Below, one piece after another: positions 51,935 through 60,949 of a stretch of DNA of 64,000 nucleotides. The position numbers were made by a program, and so were the translations under genes. The notes beneath the pieces were generated by a model that worked only from the letters and a program-made list of their open reading frames with translations, was not told where the DNA came from and made no database searches. How positions within the stretch are numbered: the stretch's first letter is position 1; each line of letters starts with the position of its first letter. Source of the DNA: Clostridium grantii DSM 8605 (GTDB lineage Bacteria; Bacillota; Clostridia; Clostridiales; Clostridiaceae); contig NZ_FQXM01000019.1 of NCBI RefSeq assembly GCF_900129965.1, forward strand, positions 15,953 through 79,952. Direction: 5' to 3'.

Positions 51935-54900
51935 AATAAATAAAATCAGATTAGTTAATTTAAATTATAATTATAACACCATGAAAATTGATGATGAAAG
52001 CTTTTACTTAGATGGTGAAAATACCATGTTTAACCTTAGAAATGGTGGGGGTAAATCAGTACTTGTTCAAATGATTATGGCTCCTTTTGTAAATAGAAGA
52101 AATAGGAATTTAAAAGATAGAACTTTTGAAAGTTACTTTACATCTCCATTACCAACTTATATTTTAATTGAATGGAAATTAGAAGATAAAGCAGGTTATC
52201 TTTTAACTGGAATGATGGTTAGGAAAAAAGAAAGTATCTCCTATGAGGATTCAAAAGAAAAATTAGATATTATAAATTTTATCTATGAGTATAAGGATAA
52301 AAATGAAAATGATATAAATAATATTGCTATTGTAGAAGAAAAAAACAATGGTAAGACTATAAAAAGTTTTACTAATTCAAAGAAACTTTTTGAAGAGTTG
52401 AAGAAAAGCAAAGATATTAAGTTTAATTATTATGATATGAATAATTCTGCTACTACTAGTTCATATTTTAGTAAATTAAAGGAGTACAAAATTGATTATA
52501 AAGAATGGGAAACAATAATAAAAAAAATAAATCTTAAAGAGTCAGGATTATCAGAACTTTTCACAAAAGCTAAAAGTAGTGACGGTTTAGTGAAAGAGTG
52601 GTTTCTTCCGGCCATTGAAAACAAGCTTAGAAAAGATGGAGATAGGATTAAAAATTATAGAGAGCTTTTAGAAAGTTATATAAAACAATATAAAGAAAAC
52701 AAAAGCAGCATAGATAAAATGGAAAGAATTAAACTTTTTAATGAACTTTCAAAAGAAATATTTTCTGCTACAAATGATTTTATAGAAACTATAGATAATA
52801 GAGAAAATTTAGAGAATGAAATAAGTAATGTTATAGTTTATTTAAGAGAAACTTTAAGCAGTACGAATATAGAAAAAAATTATATAGAAGAAGTTATAAA
52901 TGATTTAAAAGAACAAGTTAAAGAGTTGCATTATGAAAAACAATCTCTTGAAATTTACAGAAAGCAAGAAGAGCTAGATAAGTCAACTGAAATCAAAGAA
53001 AATCAAGAGTTGTTAATAGAAGAAAGTGAAAATAATCTAAATAGATTAAATAGAAGAAAAAACATTCTTTCATGTTCGAAACTTCATAAAGATTATAAAA
53101 GTTTATCAGAGGATCTTCAAGGATTAGAAAACGAACTTCAAGTATTACATAGAAAAAATGAAGATTTTACTCCTTTAATAAATGATTTGGGCTATACATT
53201 AAAAGAAATTTTAAGTAATGAACTTATTAAAATAAAAGAAGATGAGAATAAAAAAACTATATTGAGAAAATCTCTTAAAGAAGAAAGAGAAGAAAAAGAA
53301 GCTTCTTTAAAAGTAAGTAGAAGTAGTATAGGAAAATCAAAAAAAGAAGAAGGAATTTTAGAAACAACTATTAATGGATTTCAAAAGGATGAGGATAGAT
53401 TTAATAAAGAATACGAGGAAAATTTATTTAGAAATATATCAGGTTTTTTAGATGAGGAACAACTAATTAAATTGAACAAAAATATAGAAGAAGAAAACTT
53501 TAATTTTGATAAAGAAAGAAAAAATTGTGGCGAAGTTTTATTGAAAAATAAAAGTGAATTAAAAAGTAAAGAAAGAGAAAAATTTAGTAATGCTCAGGAA
53601 ATAAATCTTACAAAATATTATTTAGAAAGAAAAAATGAAGAGTTAAAGGACTTTGATAAAGAAATTGAGAAAAGAGTGCAGGTTATTAAGTATATTGATT
53701 TTGAAGAAGATAAAGTTTTTCAAAATGAAAATATTATTGATGCTTTTGCTAGAAAAATTAATAGCGTAAAGGAAGATGAAAGAAAACTTAGAAGATTAAG
53801 CGACAAAGTAACAACTGAGTTGAAAAAGCTTGAATCAGGCAGAGTGTTAGAATTACCAAAGGAAATTGAAGGAGCTTTTAAGAAAAAAGATATAAATATA
53901 GTTTATGGAATGGATTGGATAAAGAAGAATAACTTTTCTTTAAAAGAAAATGAAGAGTTTATAAAAAATAATCCTTTTATTCCATATTCAATAATAATGG
54001 ATGAAAAAGAGATAGAAATATTAGAAAAAGAGTCTCTTGATGTTTTCACAGCTACACCAATACCTATAATTAAAAGAGAGGATTTAGGAAAAGAATTAAC
54101 TGAAACAAAACAAAATATTTTAGATTTCCAAAAGCTTAAATTCTTCGTATCTTTTAATAACAAACTTTTAAATGAAAAAGAATTATTAGAATTAATTGAA
54201 GATAAAAAATCAGAGTTAAATAAAATAAATAAACAAATAGAATCTAAAGAAAATGATATAGAATTATATTTAGAAAAGAAAAACTTTATTGAAAATTCTT
54301 TTTTAACTTTTCAAAGTTATGAGGAATTAAAAAAAGATATAGAAATATTAAATAAAAAAAGTGAAGATTTAAGAGCACTAGAAATAAAGATAGAAAAGAA
54401 CATGACAAATATTGAAAGCATAATAGAAACGACTAAAAATGAAATCAGAAATTTAGATGAAAAATTAGAAAAAAACAAAAGAAAGTCAAAGGATTTTAAA
54501 AATTTAAAGATAGAGTATGATAAATACAAGAAAAACAAAGAGTCTCTAGAAAAGCTTCAAGCAAGAATAAAAATTACTATTGATGAAATTGAAAAACATG
54601 AGAAAAGAAATAAAGAGATTGAAATAGAATTAAATGAATGTGAGGAAAGTATAAGATATTACCAAGGGGAAAGTACAAAAACCACAAATGAATTAATTGA
54701 ATTTCAAATTTATAAAAGCGGGAATTTAATAGAAAAAGATAAAGAAGATTTAGTTTCAAAGTATAGAAGTTTAACTAAGGAATTGCAAAGTTCTGAAGCA
54801 GAGCTAAAAACAAAAATCAAAGCAGCTACGGAAAAATTTAATGCAGTGGAAGATGACCTTAATTACAAAGTAACACAATATAAATTAAAGGAAATAGAAT

Positions 54901-56312
54901 ATACAACTATTAATTATGATAGATATAAAGAAATTGAAACAGAAGAAAATATAAAAAACGAACAAGAAAATTTTAATAAAATAAAGGACATTTTAGCAGA
55001 GGCAAAATCAGATTTAAAGGTTTTAAATAATGATTTAAGAAGATATTATGATAAACTTAAAAGTGAATTTGATAAAAATGAGCCTAAAAGCAAAAACTTT
55101 ATATTTGAAAAGAATTTTAAAGAAGAAGTGGCTAAAATCAAAATAAATATTCAAGATAAAGAAAAAGAAAAAGATGAGTTAACTAAGTTAAACATAAAAA
55201 TAAGCAACAACTTAAGTAATTTAAGTGAATATGATAATTTAAAAGTTAATGAGGAAATAAGTGTAAATATAGAATTTCATAATTTGGATGAAATTATTGG
55301 AAAGATGAAAAGGAATTTAAATAATTATAAAAAAGATGAAGTGAGTAAGGAAAATATACTTATAGGAGTAATGTTTGATATTGCATCAAAAGAGGAATTT
55401 AAAGAAGACTCTTTTTTTAAAGATCCTATAACAACTCTAACAAAGCTTACTTCAAAACCTAAAGAACTTTTAGAGCAATTGATAATGCTAGAAGACTGCT
55501 ATAATAAACTAATACAGAAAATTGCCTACGATATTGAGTTGATAGAAAAAGAAGAGCATAATATTTTAGAAAGTTTGTTAGAGTATATCAATGACATACA
55601 TGAGAATTTAGGTAAAATAGACAACAATTCTTCAATAACTATTCATAATAAAAGAATAAAAATGCTTAATATTTCTGTAGCTGAATGGGAAGAAAATAAA
55701 GAAATTTATAAAATTAGGTTAAAAGAGTATATTCAGCAGCTAAGAGATCAATGTATATTAACTTTAGAAAAAAATGAAAGCATTGAAGAGATAATAGGAA
55801 ATAAAATAAATATAACTAAGCTTTATGATGAAGTGGCTTCTATAAGTACTATAAATATAAAATTATATAAAATAGAAGAAGATAAACAAAGACAAATAAC
55901 CTGGAATGAAGTATCTACTAATTCAGGGGGAGAAGGCTTTCTTTCAGCTTTTGTTATATTATCTAGCTTGTTATCTTATATGAGAAAAGATGATAGTGAT
56001 ATATTTAATAGAAAAGAAGAAGGAAAGGTATTGATAATGGATAATCCATTTGCTCAAACAAGTTCAGCTCATTTATTAAAACCATTAATGGATATAGCAA
56101 AGAAAAGTAATACCCAGCTTATATGTTTAACAGGGCTAGGGGGAGATTCTATATATAATAGATTTGATAACATATATGTATTAAATCTTGTGCAATCAAA
56201 GCTAAGGGCTGGAACTAAATATTTGAGAAGTGAGCATGTAAAAGGAGAAGAGGAAGTAGAAGTTATGGTATCATCAAGATTTAAAATAGAAGAACAAACA
56301 AGATTGTTTTAA
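51927..56312 (+). CDS. JetC-like SMC ATPase subunit
   Basis: 1461 residues. Head N-part: FNLRNGGGKSVLVQMI (residues 36-50), a Walker A variant with GGGKS. Two long coiled-coil arms (about 250-640 and 720-1210) flank a small hinge near 641-720 (ELPKEIEGAFKKKDINIVYG, TPIPIIKREDLGKEL). The head C-part has STNSGGEGFLSAFVILSSLL near 1332 (signature) and VLIMDNPFAQTSSAHLLKPL near 1368, a Walker B in which the usual catalytic Glu after Asp is Asn. The last ~70 residues contain NRFDNIYVLNLVQSKLR. Clearly the motor subunit of the island. Confidence 0.85.
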   Translation: MSKINKIRLVNLNYNYNTMKIDDESFYLDGENTMFNLRNGGGKSVLVQMIMAPFVNRRNRNLKDRTFESYFTSPLPTYILIEWKLEDKAGYLLTGMMVRKKESISYEDSKEKLDIINFIYEYKDKNENDINNIAIVEEKNNGKTIKSFTNSKKLFEELKKSKDIKFNYYDMNNSATTSSYFSKLKEYKIDYKEWETIIKKINLKESGLSELFTKAKSSDGLVKEWFLPAIENKLRKDGDRIKNYRELLESYIKQYKENKSSIDKMERIKLFNELSKEIFSATNDFIETIDNRENLENEISNVIVYLRETLSSTNIEKNYIEEVINDLKEQVKELHYEKQSLEIYRKQEELDKSTEIKENQELLIEESENNLNRLNRRKNILSCSKLHKDYKSLSEDLQGLENELQVLHRKNEDFTPLINDLGYTLKEILSNELIKIKEDENKKTILRKSLKEEREEKEASLKVSRSSIGKSKKEEGILETTINGFQKDEDRFNKEYEENLFRNISGFLDEEQLIKLNKNIEEENFNFDKERKNCGEVLLKNKSELKSKEREKFSNAQEINLTKYYLERKNEELKDFDKEIEKRVQVIKYIDFEEDKVFQNENIIDAFARKINSVKEDERKLRRLSDKVTTELKKLESGRVLELPKEIEGAFKKKDINIVYGMDWIKKNNFSLKENEEFIKNNPFIPYSIIMDEKEIEILEKESLDVFTATPIPIIKREDLGKELTETKQNILDFQKLKFFVSFNNKLLNEKELLELIEDKKSELNKINKQIESKENDIELYLEKKNFIENSFLTFQSYEELKKDIEILNKKSEDLRALEIKIEKNMTNIESIIETTKNEIRNLDEKLEKNKRKSKDFKNLKIEYDKYKKNKESLEKLQARIKITIDEIEKHEKRNKEIEIELNECEESIRYYQGESTKTTNELIEFQIYKSGNLIEKDKEDLVSKYRSLTKELQSSEAELKTKIKAATEKFNAVEDDLNYKVTQYKLKEIEYTTINYDRYKEIETEENIKNEQENFNKIKDILAEAKSDLKVLNNDLRRYYDKLKSEFDKNEPKSKNFIFEKNFKEEVAKIKINIQDKEKEKDELTKLNIKISNNLSNLSEYDNLKVNEEISVNIEFHNLDEIIGKMKRNLNNYKKDEVSKENILIGVMFDIASKEEFKEDSFFKDPITTLTKLTSKPKELLEQLIMLEDCYNKLIQKIAYDIELIEKEEHNILESLLEYINDIHENLGKIDNNSSITIHNKRIKMLNISVAEWEENKEIYKIRLKEYIQQLRDQCILTLEKNESIEEIIGNKINITKLYDEVASISTINIKLYKIEEDKQRQITWNEVSTNSGGEGFLSAFVILSSLLSYMRKDDSDIFNRKEEGKVLIMDNPFAQTSSAHLLKPLMDIAKKSNTQLICLTGLGGDSIYNRFDNIYVLNLVQSKLRAGTKYLRSEHVKGEEEVEVMVSSRFKIEEQTRLF

Positions 56313-56340
56313 AAAATACCAAATAAATAGCATTTTATAT

Positions 56341-56380
56341 AGTTGGCTTAAGAATTTAATTCTTGAGCCAACTTTAATAA
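56341..56380 (+). terminator. terminator after the jetC-like gene
   Basis: Stem of 15 bp AGTTGGCTTAAGAAT/ATTCTTGAGCCAACT (56341-56355, 56359-56373, one G-T pair) with a 3-nt loop, then TTTAATAATATA; the T tract is weak. Confidence 0.6.
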
Positions 56381-56391
56381 TATACTATGGA

Positions 56392-56697
56392 TTAATAATA
56401 ATAATTTGGATAAGGTAAGAAACCTTGTATCAATCCACAGGCAAGCCTTTTACCTGCATTACCAGAGGGTTGACTTGTGTAATCGTCGGGACTTTCATGA
56501 ATAATAATAGCTTTATTAATTATACCAGCTACTTTAAATTTATCAGTAAAAAAAGACATTATGGCTACACCATTATTTGAAAACAAAACAGGTAAATCCC
56601 CAGCATGGTTGCCATGTGGCTGATTTTTAGGGTTCCAATGGCCACCAGCACCTTTGATATGAGCAATAGCCAATAGACAAGGGTATTTTTCTTGCAT
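56392..56697 (-). pseudogene. superoxide-dismutase-like protein with internal deletion
   Basis: 101 codons behind AAGGAG. The start (QEKYPCLLAIAHIKG) jumps directly to AGGHWNPKNQPHGNHAGDLP, then FTDKFKVAGIINKAIIIHES, SQPSGNAGKRLACGL. The family is Cu/Zn-SOD-like YojM-type, normally ~175 residues with an FHIH copper-ligand segment; that segment is absent here. The frame stays open, so a short product may be made but without the metal site. It may be an in-frame deletion. Confidence 0.55.
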
Positions 56698-56789
56698 TTT
56701 ATTCTCCTTAAAAATATTAAAAATATCTAATTATTATTCTATGATAGAAAAGCTAGAATGGTTTCTTTCCAGAATAAAGGTATATTTAA

Positions 56790-56800
56790 TATGGTATAAT
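56790..56800 (+). promoter_or_regulatory. extended -10 element TATGGTATAAT upstream of the broken DUF4259 gene
   Basis: Same string as at 23816-23826; about 60 bp before the small frame at 56861. Confidence 0.45.
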
Positions 56801-56860
56801 TAAGAAAAGTTAGGGAATATATTCAAAGATATAAATGTATTAATGGAAAGGATTGATAAT

Positions 56861-56908
56861 ATGAAAATTTGTATTTTATCATGTAATAGAAAAGGGGATA
56901 ATATGTGA
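56861..56908 (+). pseudogene. 15-codon frame resembling the start of a flavodoxin/FMN-reductase gene
   Basis: Behind GAAAGGATTG, an ATG at 56861 encodes KICILSCNRKGDNM then stops at TGA. It resembles the KILILSGSPRKGGNT-type N-terminus of NADPH-dependent FMN reductases. The remainder of that gene is absent; the next gene's ATG follows inside the stop region. Confidence 0.3.
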
Positions 56909-57264
56909 TGGGTGCTTGGAGTTATGGAATATTTGATGATGATTTTACAAGCGATGTAAGATACGCATTTCAAGAACATATAAAGTAAGGATTATCTTTA
57001 GATGAAGCAACAGCCAATATTTTAGCCGATTTTGAAGATGAAAGTGGAGATGCGTATTATGTTGAAGTTTTATATTTAGCATTGGCATCTTTGGGTTTAA
57101 AATATGGAAAGGTATCAACTCAAATTAAAAGTAAAGCAATAGAAATAATTGATTCTGAAAGTTCACTTCAGCTTTGGAAAGAAGTAGGGAAGAAAGAACT
57201 TGAAGAAAGAAAATTGATCTTAAATGAATTGAGAGAAAGCTTAATCGGATTGAAAAATGAATAA
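56908..57264 (+). pseudogene. DUF4259 family gene with a nonsense codon
   Basis: The ATG at 56908 opens GAWSYGIFDDDFTSDVRYAF, the typical DUF4259 start. A TAA at 56986-56988 ends it after 26 codons, but the same frame continues GLSLDEATANILADFEDESG and later VEVLYLALASLGLKYGK, finishing at 57262-57264. Only this one codon separates it from an intact gene of about 118 residues. Confidence 0.75.
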
Positions 57265-57752
57265 ATTTATACCTAAGATAATTACAATGAATCCTGAATT
57301 ATATTTTAAAACAGAATTAATAATTTTAGAAGTAATGACAGGTATTTGGACCTTTATGTGTAGCTCCTAAATGGCAAGGGTGTGGAGTTGGAGAGTTGTT
57401 ACTAAAAGAAACAATGAAGTTAGCTGCAAATAAAGGATATAAAGGCATTGTAATTTTTGGAGAACCAGATTATTATCCTAGAATAGGATTTAAAACATGC
57501 GATAATTTTAATATTACAACAGCTACTGGCAATAACTTTGATGCATTTATGGGAATTGGATTAGCAGAAGATAGTATGAAACACATAAAAGGAAAATTCC
57601 ACGAATCAAAAGTTTTTGAAAATCTTCCAAAGCAAGAAGTGGAAGAATACAACATGAAATTTCCTCATCTAAAGAAATTAAGGTTTCCAGGACAATGGGA
57701 TTACAATGGGATTAATCAAAAAACAAACAAAAAAACAGGGGACGGTTCATGA
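57258..57752 (+). pseudogene. GNAT acetyltransferase, frameshifted, ending inside a repeat
   Basis: The usable frame reads GPLCVAPKWQGCGVGELLLK (acetyl-CoA loop), NKGYKGIVIFGEPDYYPRIG and FPGQWDYN, the C-terminal two-thirds of a GNAT family acetyltransferase. The N-terminal part lies in another frame from ATG 57258. The stop codon at 57750-57752 is the TGA of the palindromic repeat that begins at 57738, so the natural end was replaced. Confidence 0.6.
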
Positions 57753-57824
57753 AAATCCAAAAATTGTAGGCTTCGTTTTTGAAGCTTAAACAAGCAATTT
57801 TCAAAAAAATCATGAACCGTCCCC
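57738..57824. repeat. GGGGACGGTTC palindromic repeat, copy 2
   Basis: 87 bp, same terminal 15-bp inverted repeat as copy 1. Its core (GTAGGCTTCGTTTTTGAAGC) matches copy 3 closely. It lies between the GNAT remnant and the ABC permease 3' end, so it may terminate both. Confidence 0.85.
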
Positions 57825-57840
57825 TTACTTTTAGCAATAT

Positions 57841-59538
57841 TTAAGTCAATCTATGTGATTTCTTTGAGCTATAATTATTGTTTCCAAAGAATTTAACCCA
57901 ATATATAATTAATATTAGTAAAAATAATAATAAGGAAATAATATAACCATATTTAAAGGAAATGGATATGTTATGAATTCCCCAGAACAACAATGTTATA
58001 CCAAAGCCAGCGAAGGCTAATCCGATTTTATTAGCTTCAGAAGAATTTGCAGTATTAATATCTTTAGAAAAAGGAGGTTCCTTATTAGCAAATTGATATA
58101 CTATCATTGAAATAATAAGTGTATTAATTAGGATTATAAAAATATTAAGAAAAGCACTAAATCCTCCAAAAATCAAAAATATAAGCATAGTAAATAGAAA
58201 TGTAGGAAGTATTAAATTCACAACAAATGCTTTATAAGCACCTTTATGTACAGACTTATAATCCTTTATAGGAAGAGCATTGTAAATCCATGCGCCTTTA
58301 AAGGACTCACTATAAGAAATAGAAAAAACTACTATACTAATCATTAAGCTATAATAATAGAGATATAGAAATCCTTTCCCTTGGGATATAGCAGATAGAT
58401 TTTCATATAAAGATAATTCGTGATTTAATGATGTAAATAGCATTAAATAAGGAAAAATTATTGACATGGAAATTGTAGGATATATTTGTAATTTTAATTT
58501 CCTATCTTTTGATAACATGGTATGCGTAAATTTATAAAAACTGCGTTCAATATTATTTGAACATATTAAGTTGGCAATTTTTCTTTGAAAATTATCTTTT
58601 ATAAAATACAATTTAGTGACTTTATCAGTATTACTATTTAACTTGATTAAATTTTGTTCGAAATTTTTACCTATAAAGGAATTATATAATATCAAAAATC
58701 CTAAAGGTACTATAATAGCAATTGAGCTAAGAATTATAAATTCTATTCTAAAAGAGTTATCTATAAATATAGCAAAAGGTGCTGCAAACCAGCTTGAAGG
58801 CAATAAGTATGTCCACCATTTAATAGCAAAGATACTAGGATTATCTGAAAAGTCGAATACTCTTACACCTACTTGGTAGCCCAGAATCATAAAAACACTT
58901 AATAAAATCTGAAAATAATTTATTATATCTTTTAATTTTTCTCCATCAAAAAAATGAAGAATAAGATAATACAAGATAGAGGTTATAAAAACAGCAAAAA
59001 GTGCTATAAAGATTAATTCAATAAGCATTATCAAGAAAAATATAACACCTTGTTTTATTGTCCCGAGTACAAGAGTAACGGCAGAAAGCGGTATTATTAC
59101 TTGTATTAAGTAAATCATAATATGTGTAGTTCTAGCAGCACTTATAATATTTTTATCAATAGGTCTTGGATATAAGATACTTAAATCTCTAACATCTAGT
59201 AATACATATGAAAAGTCTGAAATCATGGTTAAAGTAAGCATAAAAATAAGTATACCAAGAATTAAATTCATTTTGACAATAGTTCCCATTGGTAATAAAA
59301 TAGGCAGACCAATAAATATTCCGAAGAAAGCATAATATAAATATTGTAATGAATTTGATTTACTTTCTCTATTGTTTGATTTTTTATTGTTTTGATTAGC
59401 TAGAATGGAGGGAACTCTTCTGCTATCAATGGTAAGTTTTAATTTTAGAATTTTTCTCATAGTTTCATAATTTATACCTAAAGCAGAATAAATAAATTTA
59501 AATTTATCAAGTATTTTCAAGGATTTAAAGTCTTTCAT
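57841..59538 (-). CDS. ABC transporter permease (exporter type)
   Basis: 565 residues with about 12 predicted membrane helices. N-terminal cytosolic part (FKFIYSALGINYETMRKIL), then hydrophobic pairs such as YYAFFGIFIGLPILLPMGTI and LILIIYWVKFF at the end. No conserved permease signature beyond topology; resembles the putative ABC exporter membrane subunits of Firmicutes. AAAGGAG precedes ATG, 4 bp after the ATPase gene. Substrate unknown. Confidence 0.8.
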   Translation of the reverse strand: MKDFKSLKILDKFKFIYSALGINYETMRKILKLKLTIDSRRVPSILANQNNKKSNNRESKSNSLQYLYYAFFGIFIGLPILLPMGTIVKMNLILGILIFMLTLTMISDFSYVLLDVRDLSILYPRPIDKNIISAARTTHIMIYLIQVIIPLSAVTLVLGTIKQGVIFFLIMLIELIFIALFAVFITSILYYLILHFFDGEKLKDIINYFQILLSVFMILGYQVGVRVFDFSDNPSIFAIKWWTYLLPSSWFAAPFAIFIDNSFRIEFIILSSIAIIVPLGFLILYNSFIGKNFEQNLIKLNSNTDKVTKLYFIKDNFQRKIANLICSNNIERSFYKFTHTMLSKDRKLKLQIYPTISMSIIFPYLMLFTSLNHELSLYENLSAISQGKGFLYLYYYSLMISIVVFSISYSESFKGAWIYNALPIKDYKSVHKGAYKAFVVNLILPTFLFTMLIFLIFGGFSAFLNIFIILINTLIISMIVYQFANKEPPFSKDINTANSSEANKIGLAFAGFGITLLFWGIHNISISFKYGYIISLLLFLLILIIYWVKFFGNNNYSSKKSHRLT

Positions 59539-59541
59539 AGT

Positions 59542-60324
59542 CTATACTCCTTTAATTGTGGCTAAGAATTCAGCAGCTATACTGTTATGATTATCAAAAT
59601 GGGTCAGATCATTAAAAATTTCCTCAAGGCTACCTTCTTTAGATTTTGATTTAAGTTCATTAAAACTTCCATCTGCAAGAACGGTTCCGTTATTTAGAAG
59701 TATAATTCTAGTACTTATTTTTTCAACTACGTCCATTATATGAGAAGAATAAAAAATTGTTTTACCTTCTAAAGCCATTTGAGATAGCAATTCTTTAAAA
59801 ACCATAACACTATTTGCATCAAGTCCTGCTAATGGTTCATCTAAAAATAATATATCAGGGTTATGAAAAATACTAGCTACTATCATTAATTTTTGTTTCA
59901 TTCCCTTAGAATAAGAGCATATTCTAGAATTGTAGCTATCTTCCATATTAAATAAAGACATTAGTTTTTCACACTTTTTATCGGCAGAGTCATAATCCAT
60001 ATCATAAATTTCACCTAAAAAAGTTAAGTATTCTCTAGCAGTTAAATTGTCATATAAATCTGCAATCTCTGGTATATAACCTATTCTTCTTTTATACTCT
60101 ACATTACCATCGGAAATATCTCTACCAAAAATTTTAACACTTCCAGTATATCCATTAACCATTCCTAAAAGTATTTTTACAGTGGTACTTTTACCAGCAC
60201 CATTAGCCCCTATATAGCCAATTATTTGTCCTCTTTTTATTTCTAGATTAACTCCTTTTAGAACCTCATGGGATCCATATTTCATTCTTAAATTTTCTAA
60301 AGTTATAATATTTTCATTTGACAT
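59542..60324 (-). CDS. ABC transporter ATP-binding protein
   Basis: 260 residues. Walker A GYIGANGAGKSTTVKILLG near residue 38, Q-loop region GYIPEIADLYDNLTAREYLT, signature YSKGMKQKLMIVAS, Walker B ILFLDEPLAGLDANS, H-loop YSSHIMD. The signature reads YSKGM, common in exporter ATPases of the drug/bacteriocin-export class. It is the first gene of the exporter operon, behind AGGAGGGG. Confidence 0.92.
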   Translation of the reverse strand: MSNENIITLENLRMKYGSHEVLKGVNLEIKRGQIIGYIGANGAGKSTTVKILLGMVNGYTGSVKIFGRDISDGNVEYKRRIGYIPEIADLYDNLTAREYLTFLGEIYDMDYDSADKKCEKLMSLFNMEDSYNSRICSYSKGMKQKLMIVASIFHNPDILFLDEPLAGLDANSVMVFKELLSQMALEGKTIFYSSHIMDVVEKISTRIILLNNGTVLADGSFNELKSKSKEGSLEEIFNDLTHFDNHNSIAAEFLATIKGV

Positions 60325-60381
60325 TGCTGCCCCTCCTCATATAAATGTTTATTTAGAGACAAACCACTTCAACTATTAATT

Positions 60382-60517
60382 TATACGTGTCCAAAACTCC
60401 TAGAAGCGTGGAGATTTTGTACAAGTATAAATTAAGTTTACATAAGGTATATCTATATATGTAAGCTTTAAGATACTCAAATTATATCTTATAGGTAACT
60501 TATATATCTATATTATA
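60382..60517 (-). promoter_or_regulatory. promoter and structured 5' leader of the ABC exporter operon
   Basis: On the minus strand an extended -10 TGGTATAAT lies at 60512-60520, giving an untranslated leader of about 180 nt. The leader contains a long imperfect hairpin (60382-60400 with 60410-60429, about 17 of 20 positions paired around TTGTACAAAA) and a second inverted repeat GTTTACATA/TATGTAAGC (60436-60444, 60458-60466). No clear riboswitch class was recognised. Confidence 0.45.
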
Positions 60518-60607
60518 CCAATTTAAAAAATGATAAAATAACAAAAGAATTACAAAATAACATTTATTTATATAATTCTGGATTAAGGGGGTGGCGAAGG
60601 AGAAATA

Positions 60608-60693
60608 GGGGACGGTTCATGAAAATCGAAAACTTATAGGCTTCGTTTTTGAATTTTAGACAAGCAATTTTCAAAAAAATCATGAACCGTACC
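60608..60693. repeat. GGGGACGGTTC palindromic repeat, copy 3
   Basis: Same 5' arm as copies 1 and 2; the 3' arm is mutated to CGTACC. About 85% identical to copy 2 by eye. In a gene-free stretch between divergent transcripts. Confidence 0.8.
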
Positions 60694-60808
60694 TTTAAGA
60701 GAAGAGTGAATTGAAAAGAAATCTATATTGAATTTGAGTTAAAATAAGTGATATAATTAAAGAATTATATCTGTTATGAAAAAGTGATTGAAAAAGTGAG
60801 GATAGAAT

Positions 60809-60949
60809 ATGAATATAGAATTTATTTATGAAGGAATAAGTAAAAAGTTAATTGATAGAGAAATATCAAAGATGGAATCTTGTGAAGTGATAGGTATTGC
60901 AATAAATACAAAACATTATCTTAAAGAAAAATTGGTGAAATATGATTGA
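60809..60949 (+). CDS. 46-residue protein coupled to the GGDEF-like gene
   Basis: A GAGGATAG site precedes ATG 60809. The protein (NIEFIYEGISKKLIDREISK, ESCEVIGIAINTKHYLKEKL) overlaps the next start by 8 nt. No family known. May be a truncated regulator or translational leader. Confidence 0.4.
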   Translation: MNIEFIYEGISKKLIDREISKMESCEVIGIAINTKHYLKEKLVKYD

